The position numbers were made by a program, and so were the translations under genes. Shown here in pieces: positions 51,593-58,973 of a stretch of DNA of 64,000 nt; within the stretch, counting starts at the first letter, position 1, and each line of letters opens with the position of its first letter. Origin of the DNA: Litorimonas sp947503715 (GTDB taxonomy: Bacteria > Pseudomonadota > Alphaproteobacteria > Caulobacterales > Maricaulaceae). The stretch covers positions 1,674,001 to 1,738,000 of the forward strand of contig NZ_CP189850.1 in assembly GCF_050271975.1 (NCBI RefSeq). Reading direction: 5' to 3'. The notes beneath the pieces were generated by a model. That model saw nothing but the letters and a program-made list of their open reading frames with translations, ran no database searches and was not told the origin of the DNA.

Positions 51593-51640
51593 AATGACTA
51601 TCTAGGTCGACCTATGGCGGCTGTCTATAGGTATCGTTTA

Positions 51641-52192
51641 TCAGGCTTGCGATTGCCCTCGGTTTTCATGCGGGAAGGGAATTTTGGCAGGGATATCGAG
51701 GTCGAGAAATTTGCAAAGCGGCGACCATCCGGGCTCGGTCGTCAATGCCCAGACGAGAAGGTCTTCCGGACGATTGGCGAAATGTTTGAGAACATCAGCG
51801 GTGTGTCTTTCAAACCGTGTGCGATAAATGTCCTCATACCCCACGGGTGAGCCTTCTCCGTAGATCCACTCGCGCATAGGTGTCGTCTGTTCGCCAAAAT
51901 AACGAACGGCGCGGGCGGTCCAGATGTCCGGGTCTTCCGTTGTGAGGATGAATTTACTGCCGGGGAAGGCGGCGTCCAATTCTCGGAAAAGCGGCGGGAA
52001 CGGGTTGTCCTGCACGGCATCAAATCGCGCCGCATGGTCCAGTGCAATCTCGATTGCGTCTCTCGCAATATCATGATTACGCGCCCCGACGGGCCCGCAA
52101 ACGGAATAGCCGAGAATTTCGAGGGCCTTGCGTAGGGACTTCGTCCCAGTCTTATGAAACCCAATCCCGAAAACTTTCTGGCGTTTTTGCAT
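51641..52192 (-). CDS. Sulfotransferase family protein (short)
   Basis: A 183-residue P-loop protein: FGIGFHKTGTKSLRKALE is the phosphosulfate-binding loop, and FILTTEDPDIWTARAVRYFG replaces the usual Arg/Ser 3'-phosphate block. Compact for the family but resembling the bacterial sulfotransferase group with C-terminal CKFLDLDIPAKIPFPHEN. Cytoplasmic. Divergent from another sulfotransferase with a 41-base gap; acceptor unknown. Confidence 0.82.
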   Translation of the reverse strand: MQKRQKVFGIGFHKTGTKSLRKALEILGYSVCGPVGARNHDIARDAIEIALDHAARFDAVQDNPFPPLFRELDAAFPGSKFILTTEDPDIWTARAVRYFGEQTTPMREWIYGEGSPVGYEDIYRTRFERHTADVLKHFANRPEDLLVWALTTEPGWSPLCKFLDLDIPAKIPFPHENRGQSQA

Positions 52193-52233
52193 GGGCTGTG
52201 GATAGTGCTGATAGCGCGGCAGTCAAGCCGCAG

Positions 52234-52815
52234 ATGAGAGGCGTAGACGTGCGGGCGATTCACCAAATTCATATTAATAAGACGGGCGGCACGACAGTCG
52301 GGAAGGCGCTGGGGCTAAAATTCCGCCATGTGGATGCGTCTGATTTGGTCGCCGAGCTAGGGGAAGACGGCTTTGATGAAGCCTTTATTTTCTCTTTCGT
52401 CCGCAACCCTTGGGACCGTGTCGTGTCGCATTATCATTGGCGGATAAAGACAAACCAGACGGGCTTGGGCGACGCTCCCATTCCGTTCAAAGAGTGGGTA
52501 AAGGCCTGTTTTGACCGTCGCGAACCGCCCTATTACGACAAGCCAAAAATGTTCCGCCAGCAGACCGATTGGTTGCAGAGCAATTCGGAAAAGCCCGTTC
52601 ATCCCGATGTAGACTTTATCGGACGGTTTGAAACGCTGCACAAGGATATAGGGCGGCTTTCTGAAATTTTAGACATATCAGTTTCCGACATACCGCATCT
52701 AAAACCGTCTGGCCGGCAACGTGATTACAGGCCTTATTATGACGCTCAGACCCAAGCGATTATTGCGAGAGCGTTCGCCACAGATATTGAAGTCTTTGGC
52801 TATACATTCGATTAA
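52234..52815 (+). CDS. Sulfotransferase family 2-like protein
   Basis: A 193-residue protein: IHQIHINKTGGTTVGKAL is the phosphosulfate loop and FSFVRNPWDRVVSHYHWRI is the strongly conserved 3'-phosphate motif of carbohydrate (family 2) sulfotransferases. Acceptors in that group are glycans. The ATG at 52234 is preferred; the frame extends back to 52042 but that part overlaps the divergent gene. Its stop overlaps the converging TauE/SafE gene by 4 bases. Confidence 0.85.
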   Translation: MRGVDVRAIHQIHINKTGGTTVGKALGLKFRHVDASDLVAELGEDGFDEAFIFSFVRNPWDRVVSHYHWRIKTNQTGLGDAPIPFKEWVKACFDRREPPYYDKPKMFRQQTDWLQSNSEKPVHPDVDFIGRFETLHKDIGRLSEILDISVSDIPHLKPSGRQRDYRPYYDAQTQAIIARAFATDIEVFGYTFD

Positions 52816-53579
52816 GTTACAAGGCTGAACCAGCGCCATGCTAATCTTACCGCAACTATCAAAATCAATCCTCCGGTCAGCTTTTTGACGACAATGGGTG
52901 AAAGTCTGAAGACACCGACATAATTACCAATCCATCCGCCAATCATCACGGCTGGCAGCAACGGCCAGAAGACGAGGGCGTCTGATAGTCGTTCTGTATC
53001 GGCCAGCTTCGTCCACTGTCCTGCCAATCCCGCGACGGAATTGACGAGGATGAAAACGCTGCAACTTGCGGCGATGACTTTTGTCCGGCCCCATTTTAAC
53101 ACGTGTAATAGGGGCGCAAGAAAGATGCCGCCGCCAATCCCCACAAGGCCGGAATAAAACCCAATGGCTGCGCCTAGAGCCGCTCCCATCCAGAGAGGTG
53201 TTTCCTGCATATATTCTGGGGCTTGATCTGGTTTTGCAACAAGAAGTCGCCAGCCCGCAATTGTGAGGGCCACCCAGAGCAATCCGATGAACACGGCTTC
53301 TGAGAGATTTAGCCGTCCACCGAACCACGCCGCCGGAATAGACAATGCAATGAGGGGGGCGAGCTTGCGCCACGGGATCAGCCCCGCCCGTCCGTATCGC
53401 AGAGAGTTTCCAGATACGACTACGATATTGCAGGCGAGTGCGATGAGAGGGACGAGGCGGTAATCCGTTCCTGTCGCTATTAAGAGTGCCGTATAGGTAG
53501 ACCCGCCACCAAACCCCACACTTGCATAGAGCAGGGCCGTCAGTCCAAAGGCGAGCGCGAGAAGGCCAATCTTCACCAA
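52812..53579 (-). CDS. TauE/SafE-family sulfite exporter-like permease
   Basis: A 255-residue inner-membrane protein with about eight hydrophobic segments. YASVGFGGGSTYTALLIATG at the start and GFYSGLVGIGGGIFLAPLL in the middle are the duplicated TauE/SafE motifs. The family exports sulfite, sulfoacetate or other anions. Its position next to sulfotransferases and a molybdenum cofactor operon is compatible with sulfur anion handling, but the substrate is not proven. Its start overlaps moeA by 7 bases. Confidence 0.9.
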   Translation of the reverse strand: MVKIGLLALAFGLTALLYASVGFGGGSTYTALLIATGTDYRLVPLIALACNIVVVSGNSLRYGRAGLIPWRKLAPLIALSIPAAWFGGRLNLSEAVFIGLLWVALTIAGWRLLVAKPDQAPEYMQETPLWMGAALGAAIGFYSGLVGIGGGIFLAPLLHVLKWGRTKVIAASCSVFILVNSVAGLAGQWTKLADTERLSDALVFWPLLPAVMIGGWIGNYVGVFRLSPIVVKKLTGGLILIVAVRLAWRWFSLVT

Positions 53580-54754
53580 AATGCAGGTCCATCCGATATG
53601 GGCAAGACGTCTATTGTATCGCCTGCTTTATAGGGCCCGCCCATTGGTGGAACCTTGATAAGGGCGTCTGCGTCGGATTGCGGACGGAGGCGGTAGCTCT
53701 CCTGATGAATGAGCGGTGTCGCGAAGATCTGTGCATCTTTTACACTTAACAGCGCCCGCAAATAGGTTTCACGCGGTCCGTTTTCCTCAACTTTTTCGCA
53801 GAGCGAGACGGCAATGTATTTATTCTCCAAACCCAAAAGCGGTTTCAGAAATAAATGCGCGCAAACAAAAGCAGAAGCCGGATTTCCTGGCAGGCCGAGC
53901 ACGACTTGCTTGCCGCGTGTTGCGAACCAGCACGGCTTTCCGGGTTTTACGGCCACGCTCTCAAATTTCATCTCGAAACCAGCTTCCAGAAATGTCTGAC
54001 CTGATATATCGAAATCTCCAACGGAGGCTCCGCCGATTGTCACGATGATGTCGCAAGTCTTTGTGTCTTCAATGAAACTATCAATATCAGTTTTGCGGTC
54101 TGGTTTGATCTGTTGCAGCTCTATTTGCGCGCCCCAAGCTTCTAATTGTGCCGCCAAGGCAAAACCGTTCGCCGCTGTAACACCTCCATTTTTTAAATTT
54201 TCACCAGGGCGTTGCAACTCGTCCCCGGTTTCCAAAATTGCGATACGGGGGTTTGTTCTGACGCTTAAATGTTCACAGCCGGACGCCGCTGCTAGGGCGA
54301 GATCGCCTGCGGAAAGACAGCGCCCGGCCGCCAGCAATATTTCTCCGCTGCGAAAATCTGATCCAACCGTGCGAATATGTGTCCCCGGTTTTACGGCCCG
54401 TTTGAGGCGGATGCTCTCACCGGTTGGCGTAACATTTTCCTGCAGAACAACCCGGTCTGCGCCTTCCGGTATGACCGCTCCTGTGAAGATGCGAACCGCT
54501 TGTCCGGTTTCCAATCTTCCAGTGAAACCATGCCCTGCCGCTGACTCGCCAATGACACTGAGAACCTCTCCTTTGCCGCCGTCTCGAATGGCATAGCCGT
54601 CCATATTTGAGGCTGGAAAGCGGGGCATATCTTGTTGTGCGACGATGTCTAAAGCCAGGATACGATGATACGCTTCACCCAAATTGACATTCTCGGAACC
54701 ACGCTGCGGCGCGTGTTTTCGTAAAATACTCAAAGCCTGTTCAACTGAAATCAT
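53573..54754 (-). CDS. moeA: Molybdopterin molybdenumtransferase MoeA
   Basis: A 393-residue MoeA that inserts molybdate into adenylylated molybdopterin. Motifs present: FPASNMDGYAIRD, AVIPEGADRVV, ILETGDELQRPGE, and the IGGASVGDFD loop of the MoCF fold, then GLPGNPASAF. The length is typical. It shares a very short divergent region with the xdhC-like gene and the rest of the cofactor operon. Confidence 0.94.
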   Translation of the reverse strand: MISVEQALSILRKHAPQRGSENVNLGEAYHRILALDIVAQQDMPRFPASNMDGYAIRDGGKGEVLSVIGESAAGHGFTGRLETGQAVRIFTGAVIPEGADRVVLQENVTPTGESIRLKRAVKPGTHIRTVGSDFRSGEILLAAGRCLSAGDLALAAASGCEHLSVRTNPRIAILETGDELQRPGENLKNGGVTAANGFALAAQLEAWGAQIELQQIKPDRKTDIDSFIEDTKTCDIIVTIGGASVGDFDISGQTFLEAGFEMKFESVAVKPGKPCWFATRGKQVVLGLPGNPASAFVCAHLFLKPLLGLENKYIAVSLCEKVEENGPRETYLRALLSVKDAQIFATPLIHQESYRLRPQSDADALIKVPPMGGPYKAGDTIDVLPISDGPAFW

Positions 54755-54755
54755 G

Positions 54756-55667
54756 ATGTTGTCTTACCCGTCCGATAGGCTGGCGGAAAGGATTGCCTTG
54801 CGACCCCGTGTCGATAAACTGACCTCTGTGAACACAACATTCGATCATCCCCATGATGTCTTGCGTTTCTGCGAAGATCAGCCAGATGCCAGCCTTGTCA
54901 TCGTGACTTCTGTGACGGGCGGGGCCATGCGCTCTGCTGGTGCGATGATGGCGGTAAGCGCGGGGAGGGTCGCAGGCTATATCTCCAATGGCTGTGTGGA
55001 TGCGGATATCATCATGCGCGCGCGGCGCGGTGATGCGGGCCGTTTCGTCTATGGCGAAGGGTCGCCGTTTCGCGATATTGTGTTGCCATGTGGCGGACGA
55101 ATTGAAGTCCATATTTGGTCGAATCCGGATCAGGATTTAATATCGCATGCGGTTTCAGCGTTGAACCGACGCGAGTCTTTTACATTCATTTTGAACGACA
55201 ATTTTCAGACAGTTTTAAAGCCAAAAATTCGTTTTCGTATAGCCGGTCGGGGCGACGCGCTGATGTCTCTTTATCGGCTTGCGACGATATCCGGTTTAGA
55301 CGTCGTTATTCAATCGCCTGATGAATTTGACGGCGATTACATGCCATTAGTCGATCCTTCCAATGTGCCCGAGATTGACGATGACGCGAGAACAGCCGTC
55401 ATCTTGTTGTTCCATGATCACGATTGGGAGCCAGAGATTTTGAAACAGGCGGTCGAAGGCACTGCCTTCTTTGTCGGTGCGATGGGTAGTGTGCGAACCC
55501 ATGCGTTGCGTTGCGACCGACTGGCCGCGTTGGGCGTCTCTGGTGAATTGATAGAGGCCATCAGAGGGCCCATCGGACTGCTCCCCGCTATGCGGGATGC
55601 AAACCTGCTGGCCGTGTCCATCCTGGCGGAAGTTCTGCAAGTTGCACAGTCAGAGGGCATGTTGTGA
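54756..55667 (+). CDS. XdhC/CoxI-family molybdoenzyme maturation factor
   Basis: About 300 residues. The first half has the XdhC/CoxI domain (SLVIVTSVTGGAMRSAGAMMAV and GYISNGCVDADI with the conserved Cys), the second a Rossmann domain (FFVGAMGSVRTHALRCDRLAALG) and GPIGLLPAMRDANLLAVSILAE. These proteins bind the cofactor and help sulfurate it for xanthine dehydrogenase or CO dehydrogenase-type enzymes. The start is uncertain: ATG 54756 overlaps the moeA start region, while TTG 54798 has a GGAAAGGA site and GTG 54828 is also in frame. The stop overlaps the next gene by 4 bases. Confidence 0.85.
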   Translation: MLSYPSDRLAERIALRPRVDKLTSVNTTFDHPHDVLRFCEDQPDASLVIVTSVTGGAMRSAGAMMAVSAGRVAGYISNGCVDADIIMRARRGDAGRFVYGEGSPFRDIVLPCGGRIEVHIWSNPDQDLISHAVSALNRRESFTFILNDNFQTVLKPKIRFRIAGRGDALMSLYRLATISGLDVVIQSPDEFDGDYMPLVDPSNVPEIDDDARTAVILLFHDHDWEPEILKQAVEGTAFFVGAMGSVRTHALRCDRLAALGVSGELIEAIRGPIGLLPAMRDANLLAVSILAEVLQVAQSEGML

Positions 55668-56242
55668 GCGCAGTCAATATGGTTTGCCTGATATTGGCGA
55701 GTGGGATGTCGGAGCGCTTTGGAGCAGTGGATAAATTGCAAGCGGATTTATGCGGGCGACCGCTTCTGTCCCATATGCTGGAAACAGTTCGGTCCGTCGG
55801 TTTTAGAGAGGTCTTCATTGTCTCCCAAACCTTATCTGCTTTTGGTACAAGAACGGTCATAAATAAAAACCCCGAAGCGGGACAGGGGCACGCTCTTCGA
55901 TTAGGTGTCAGAGCTTGCCTCGATGCGGGGTGGTCTCGTGTGATGGTCGTCCTTGGGGATATGCCCTTGATCGGCGCTACCTATCTTGAGGCCATGATCG
56001 AAGCGTCAGAGAATGAAACCGCTCTGGTCAGCCTTTGCGACGGGCGCCGCCTTCCACCTGCGATTTTTGATGGGTCCGCTTTAGAACAAATCCTCGCGCA
56101 AGATTCATCTTCCGGCGCACGCGCGATTTTTGACCAACTCAACCCTGCGACATTTCCGTTGGATGCAGACTCCGCGCAGGACGTGGACATGCCGCAGGAT
56201 TTGATTAGGGTGGCGGCCATTATGAAAAGCCGTTCCACATGA
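55664..56242 (+). CDS. MobA/MocA-like cytidylyl/guanylyltransferase
   Basis: A 192-residue nucleotidyltransferase of the MobA-like NTP-transferase fold. ILASGMSERFGAVDKL is the nucleotide-binding signature, and VVLGDMPLIGATYLEAMI supplies the Mg-binding Asp. Directly behind xdhC it most likely makes molybdopterin cytosine dinucleotide (MocA role) for xanthine-dehydrogenase-family enzymes; a MobA (GMP) role is possible. The start is GTG at 55664, overlapping the xdhC stop (GTGA). Confidence 0.85.
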   Translation: MSAVNMVCLILASGMSERFGAVDKLQADLCGRPLLSHMLETVRSVGFREVFIVSQTLSAFGTRTVINKNPEAGQGHALRLGVRACLDAGWSRVMVVLGDMPLIGATYLEAMIEASENETALVSLCDGRRLPPAIFDGSALEQILAQDSSSGARAIFDQLNPATFPLDADSAQDVDMPQDLIRVAAIMKSRST

Positions 56243-57270
56243 CCGCGACGACGCTGCTGCAAGCGCCGAATATTGCGCCGACGGGCGCGCCGCTGGTTGA
56301 TCCCTATGGGCGGACGATTTCTTATTTGCGTTTATCTGTGACGGATCGGTGTGATCTGCGTTGCACCTATTGTATGTCCGAGAAAATGACATTCCTGCCG
56401 AAATCCGACCTGTTGGATGCGGAAGAATTGGATCACGTCGCGAGCGCCTTTATCGCGCGGGGTGTCCGCAAAATCCGGATAACGGGCGGGGAACCTCTCG
56501 TGCGTCGGAATGTGACGGAGATCATGACCCGCATTTCCCGCCATTTGGGGCAAGGGTTGGATGATTTGACCCTGACCACAAATGGAACGCAACTGACGAA
56601 ACATGCGGCGCAACTCGCGAAGATTGGCGTGCGGCGGATTAATGTGTCTCTGGACACGCTGGACCCCGAGACATTCGCAAGACTGACTCGCGGCGGTCGT
56701 GTGGCGCGTGTATTGGAAGGTATTGCGGCCGCGCAATCGGAAGGTCTTAAAATCAAGCTGAACTGCGTTGCGTTGCGGCAGGATAATGCGAAGGAAATTC
56801 CGACCCTGATCGCATGGGCGCATAAGCGAGATATTGATGTCACCTTGATTGAGGCCATGCCAATGGGCGAGATTGAGGCAGATCGCTTTGACCAATATCT
56901 GCCTCTCACGGAAGTCCACGCGAATTTGGAACGCGACTGGACATTGACCCGTGACGATCACCGCACGGGCGGTCCTGCGGAGTATTGGCGTGTTGCGGAA
57001 ACGGGTGGACGGCTTGGGTTTATCACGCCGCTCTCGCATAAATTCTGCGGCGCGTGTAATCGGGTGCGGCTGACGTGCACGGGGAAGCTGTTCCTCTGTT
57101 TGGGACAGACTGAGGATGCCGATCTGCGTGCCGTTATTCGCGGTGGTGGTGATCTAAACGCCGCGCTGGATGAAGCCATAGGGCGTAAGCCCGAAGCCCA
57201 TGATTTTCACATCGATGCGCCCGGCCAAGCCCCGGCTGTGGCGCGGCATATGTCGATGACGGGCGGTTAG
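56239..57270 (+). CDS. moaA: GTP 3',8-cyclase MoaA
   Basis: A 343-residue radical-SAM enzyme, the first step of molybdopterin synthesis. The N-terminal cluster motif is CDLRCTYC (Cys38, 42, 45), and the C-terminal second cluster is CGACNRVRLTCTGKLFLC. KIRITGGEPLVRRN is the SAM/GTP-binding GGEP motif. Note that the protein ends HMSMTGG; MoaA family members typically end in a Gly-Gly that is functionally important. Its ATG overlaps the previous stop. Confidence 0.96.
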   Translation: MTATTLLQAPNIAPTGAPLVDPYGRTISYLRLSVTDRCDLRCTYCMSEKMTFLPKSDLLDAEELDHVASAFIARGVRKIRITGGEPLVRRNVTEIMTRISRHLGQGLDDLTLTTNGTQLTKHAAQLAKIGVRRINVSLDTLDPETFARLTRGGRVARVLEGIAAAQSEGLKIKLNCVALRQDNAKEIPTLIAWAHKRDIDVTLIEAMPMGEIEADRFDQYLPLTEVHANLERDWTLTRDDHRTGGPAEYWRVAETGGRLGFITPLSHKFCGACNRVRLTCTGKLFLCLGQTEDADLRAVIRGGGDLNAALDEAIGRKPEAHDFHIDAPGQAPAVARHMSMTGG

Positions 57271-57273
57271 GCG

Positions 57274-57519
57274 ATGGCGGTTATTCTCTTCTTTGGACGG
57301 TTTTCTGACTTGCGCGACAGGCTAGAAATCGACCTGCCGGAAAACGTGACGGACAAAGCGTCACTGACGGCATTCCTGTCAGAGAAAATCGAAGGATTTG
57401 GCCAAATCGCAGCGCTGCCGGATACGCGAATCTCCGTGAATATGCTTGTCTCGATGAATGAGATGGCCGTCGGAAATAGCGACGAAATCGCCTATATGTC
57501 GGCATTGTCAGGCGGATGA
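57274..57519 (+). CDS. moaD: Molybdopterin synthase sulfur carrier subunit MoaD
   Basis: An 81-residue ubiquitin-like protein ending in Gly-Gly (ALSGG), the site of thiocarboxylate formation. VILFFGRFSDLRD at the start is typical. It donates sulfur with MoaE to make molybdopterin. Three bases after moaA and three before moaE. Confidence 0.94.
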   Translation: MAVILFFGRFSDLRDRLEIDLPENVTDKASLTAFLSEKIEGFGQIAALPDTRISVNMLVSMNEMAVGNSDEIAYMSALSGG

Positions 57520-57522
57520 CGC

Positions 57523-57960
57523 ATGATCCGAATTACTGAGACTGCATTTGATCCCGAGGCGGAATTAGCGGCTTTTCGTAAAGCGAATGCGTGCGTCGGT
57601 GCGCTTACAAGTTTTACGGGGGTTGTCCGTGATGATGGGGCGACGGAAAACCTGACTCTTTCTCACTATCCCGGTTTTACCGAGCGTCATATTAAGAGTT
57701 TTGTCGAAGCTGCTAAATCACGTTGGGACGTGACGGCGGTGCATATTATCCATCGTGTCGGACGAATGAAGCCGGGCGAACCCATCGTCTTTGTCGCGAC
57801 CGCTAGCGCCCATCGTCGGGCGGCCTTTGAGGCTTGCGACTACCTCATGGATCGCCTGAAATCCGATGCGCCCTTTTGGAAATCAGAAATGAAGGCCGGT
57901 AAGAAGCAGTGGATTGAACCGCGGGCGCAGGATGCCGCAGATCTCGCGCGGTGGTCCTAA
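57523..57960 (+). CDS. moaE: Molybdopterin synthase catalytic subunit MoaE
   Basis: A 145-residue MoaE. GALTSFTGVVRDD, HRVGRMKPGEPIVFVAT and SAHRRAAFEACDYLMDRLK are family motifs, and the catalytic Lys lies in DAPFWKSE. It forms the heterotetramer with MoaD. Its TAA overlaps the ATG of moaB (TAATG). Confidence 0.95.
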   Translation: MIRITETAFDPEAELAAFRKANACVGALTSFTGVVRDDGATENLTLSHYPGFTERHIKSFVEAAKSRWDVTAVHIIHRVGRMKPGEPIVFVATASAHRRAAFEACDYLMDRLKSDAPFWKSEMKAGKKQWIEPRAQDAADLARWS

Positions 57961-58487
57961 TGCCCGGGATTGATGAAGACCTCATCTTTCGTCCGCTCAA
58001 TATCGCGGTTCTGACGATCTCTGACACGCGGACGCGTGAGGATGATCGTAGCGGCGATACGCTAGCCGCCCGCGTGGAGAGCGCAGGACATGTGCTCGCA
58101 GCACGGGGTATTGTAAAAGATGATGTGGATGCCATTTCAACGTCTATTCGTGCCTGGTCAATTGATCCTGACATGCATGCGATCATCACGACGGGTGGGA
58201 CGGGGCTGACGGGGCGCGACGTCACTGTGGAGGCTGTGACGCCATTATTTGATAAAGTCATTGATGGTTTTCCTGTCTTATTTCATCAGCTTAGTTTCAA
58301 ATCTGTAGGCCTCTCGACACTACAATCCCGCGCCTGTGCGGGTTTGATTGATGAGACGTTTGTCTTCTGCTTACCCGGCTCGACAGGGGCGGTGAAAGAC
58401 GGCTGGGATCATATTATTTCCGGTCTTTTGGACAGTCGCTACCGCCCTTGCAGTCTCGTTGATCTTCTTCCAAGGCTTTCAGAATGA
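57960..58487 (+). CDS. moaB: MoaB/MogA-family molybdopterin adenylyltransferase
   Basis: A 175-residue MoaB-like protein: NIAVLTISDTRTREDDRSGDTL and ITTGGTGLTGRDVTVEAV are the MoCF fold motifs, with FCLPGSTGAVKDGWDH at the end. Adenylylates molybdopterin before MoeA, if it acts like MogA. I use ATG 57960, which overlaps the moaE stop, rather than GTG 57951. Confidence 0.92.
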   Translation: MPGIDEDLIFRPLNIAVLTISDTRTREDDRSGDTLAARVESAGHVLAARGIVKDDVDAISTSIRAWSIDPDMHAIITTGGTGLTGRDVTVEAVTPLFDKVIDGFPVLFHQLSFKSVGLSTLQSRACAGLIDETFVFCLPGSTGAVKDGWDHIISGLLDSRYRPCSLVDLLPRLSE

Positions 58488-58960
58488 CAAAGCTCACACA
58501 TTTGGATGAACAGGGCCGCGCGGCCATGGTCGATATTTCCGGGAAAGCGGTAACATCCCGCCATGCAGTCGCGGAAGGCTTTGTTCGCATGACGTCCGAG
58601 ACTTTTGAACTCGTCCGATCCGGTGCGAACCCAAAAGGGAATGTTGAGACGATTTCCGAACTGGCCGGAATTATGGGGGCCAAGCGAACGTCTGATCTCA
58701 TCCCGCTCTGCCATCCTCTACCCTTGTCAAAGGTGAAAGTGCGGATTGCGTTGGAGACTGATTTACCCGGGCTGCGTGTGAGCGGCGAGGTGTCTACAGA
58801 TGGAAAGACCGGTGTTGAGATGGAAGCCCTGACGGCGGTCTCCGTCGCCTGCCTGACGATATACGACATGTTGAAAGCGGCGGATAAGACGATGGAAATC
58901 GGCGGTATACGGGTGTTGGAAAAGCAAGGTGGGAAGAGCGGAGATTGGGCCGTGCTTTAG
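58484..58960 (+). CDS. moaC: Cyclic pyranopterin monophosphate synthase MoaC
   Basis: A 158-residue MoaC that works with MoaA to make cPMP. MVDISGKAVTSRHAVAEG, GAKRTSDLIPLCHPLPLSK and GVEMEALTAVSVACLTIYDM are the conserved blocks, including the catalytic KxxDW-type end with MEIGGIRVLEK. Its ATG overlaps the moaB stop by 4 bases; last gene of the operon. Confidence 0.96.
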   Translation: MTKLTHLDEQGRAAMVDISGKAVTSRHAVAEGFVRMTSETFELVRSGANPKGNVETISELAGIMGAKRTSDLIPLCHPLPLSKVKVRIALETDLPGLRVSGEVSTDGKTGVEMEALTAVSVACLTIYDMLKAADKTMEIGGIRVLEKQGGKSGDWAVL

Positions 58961-58973
58961 AGTAAAGCCGACT

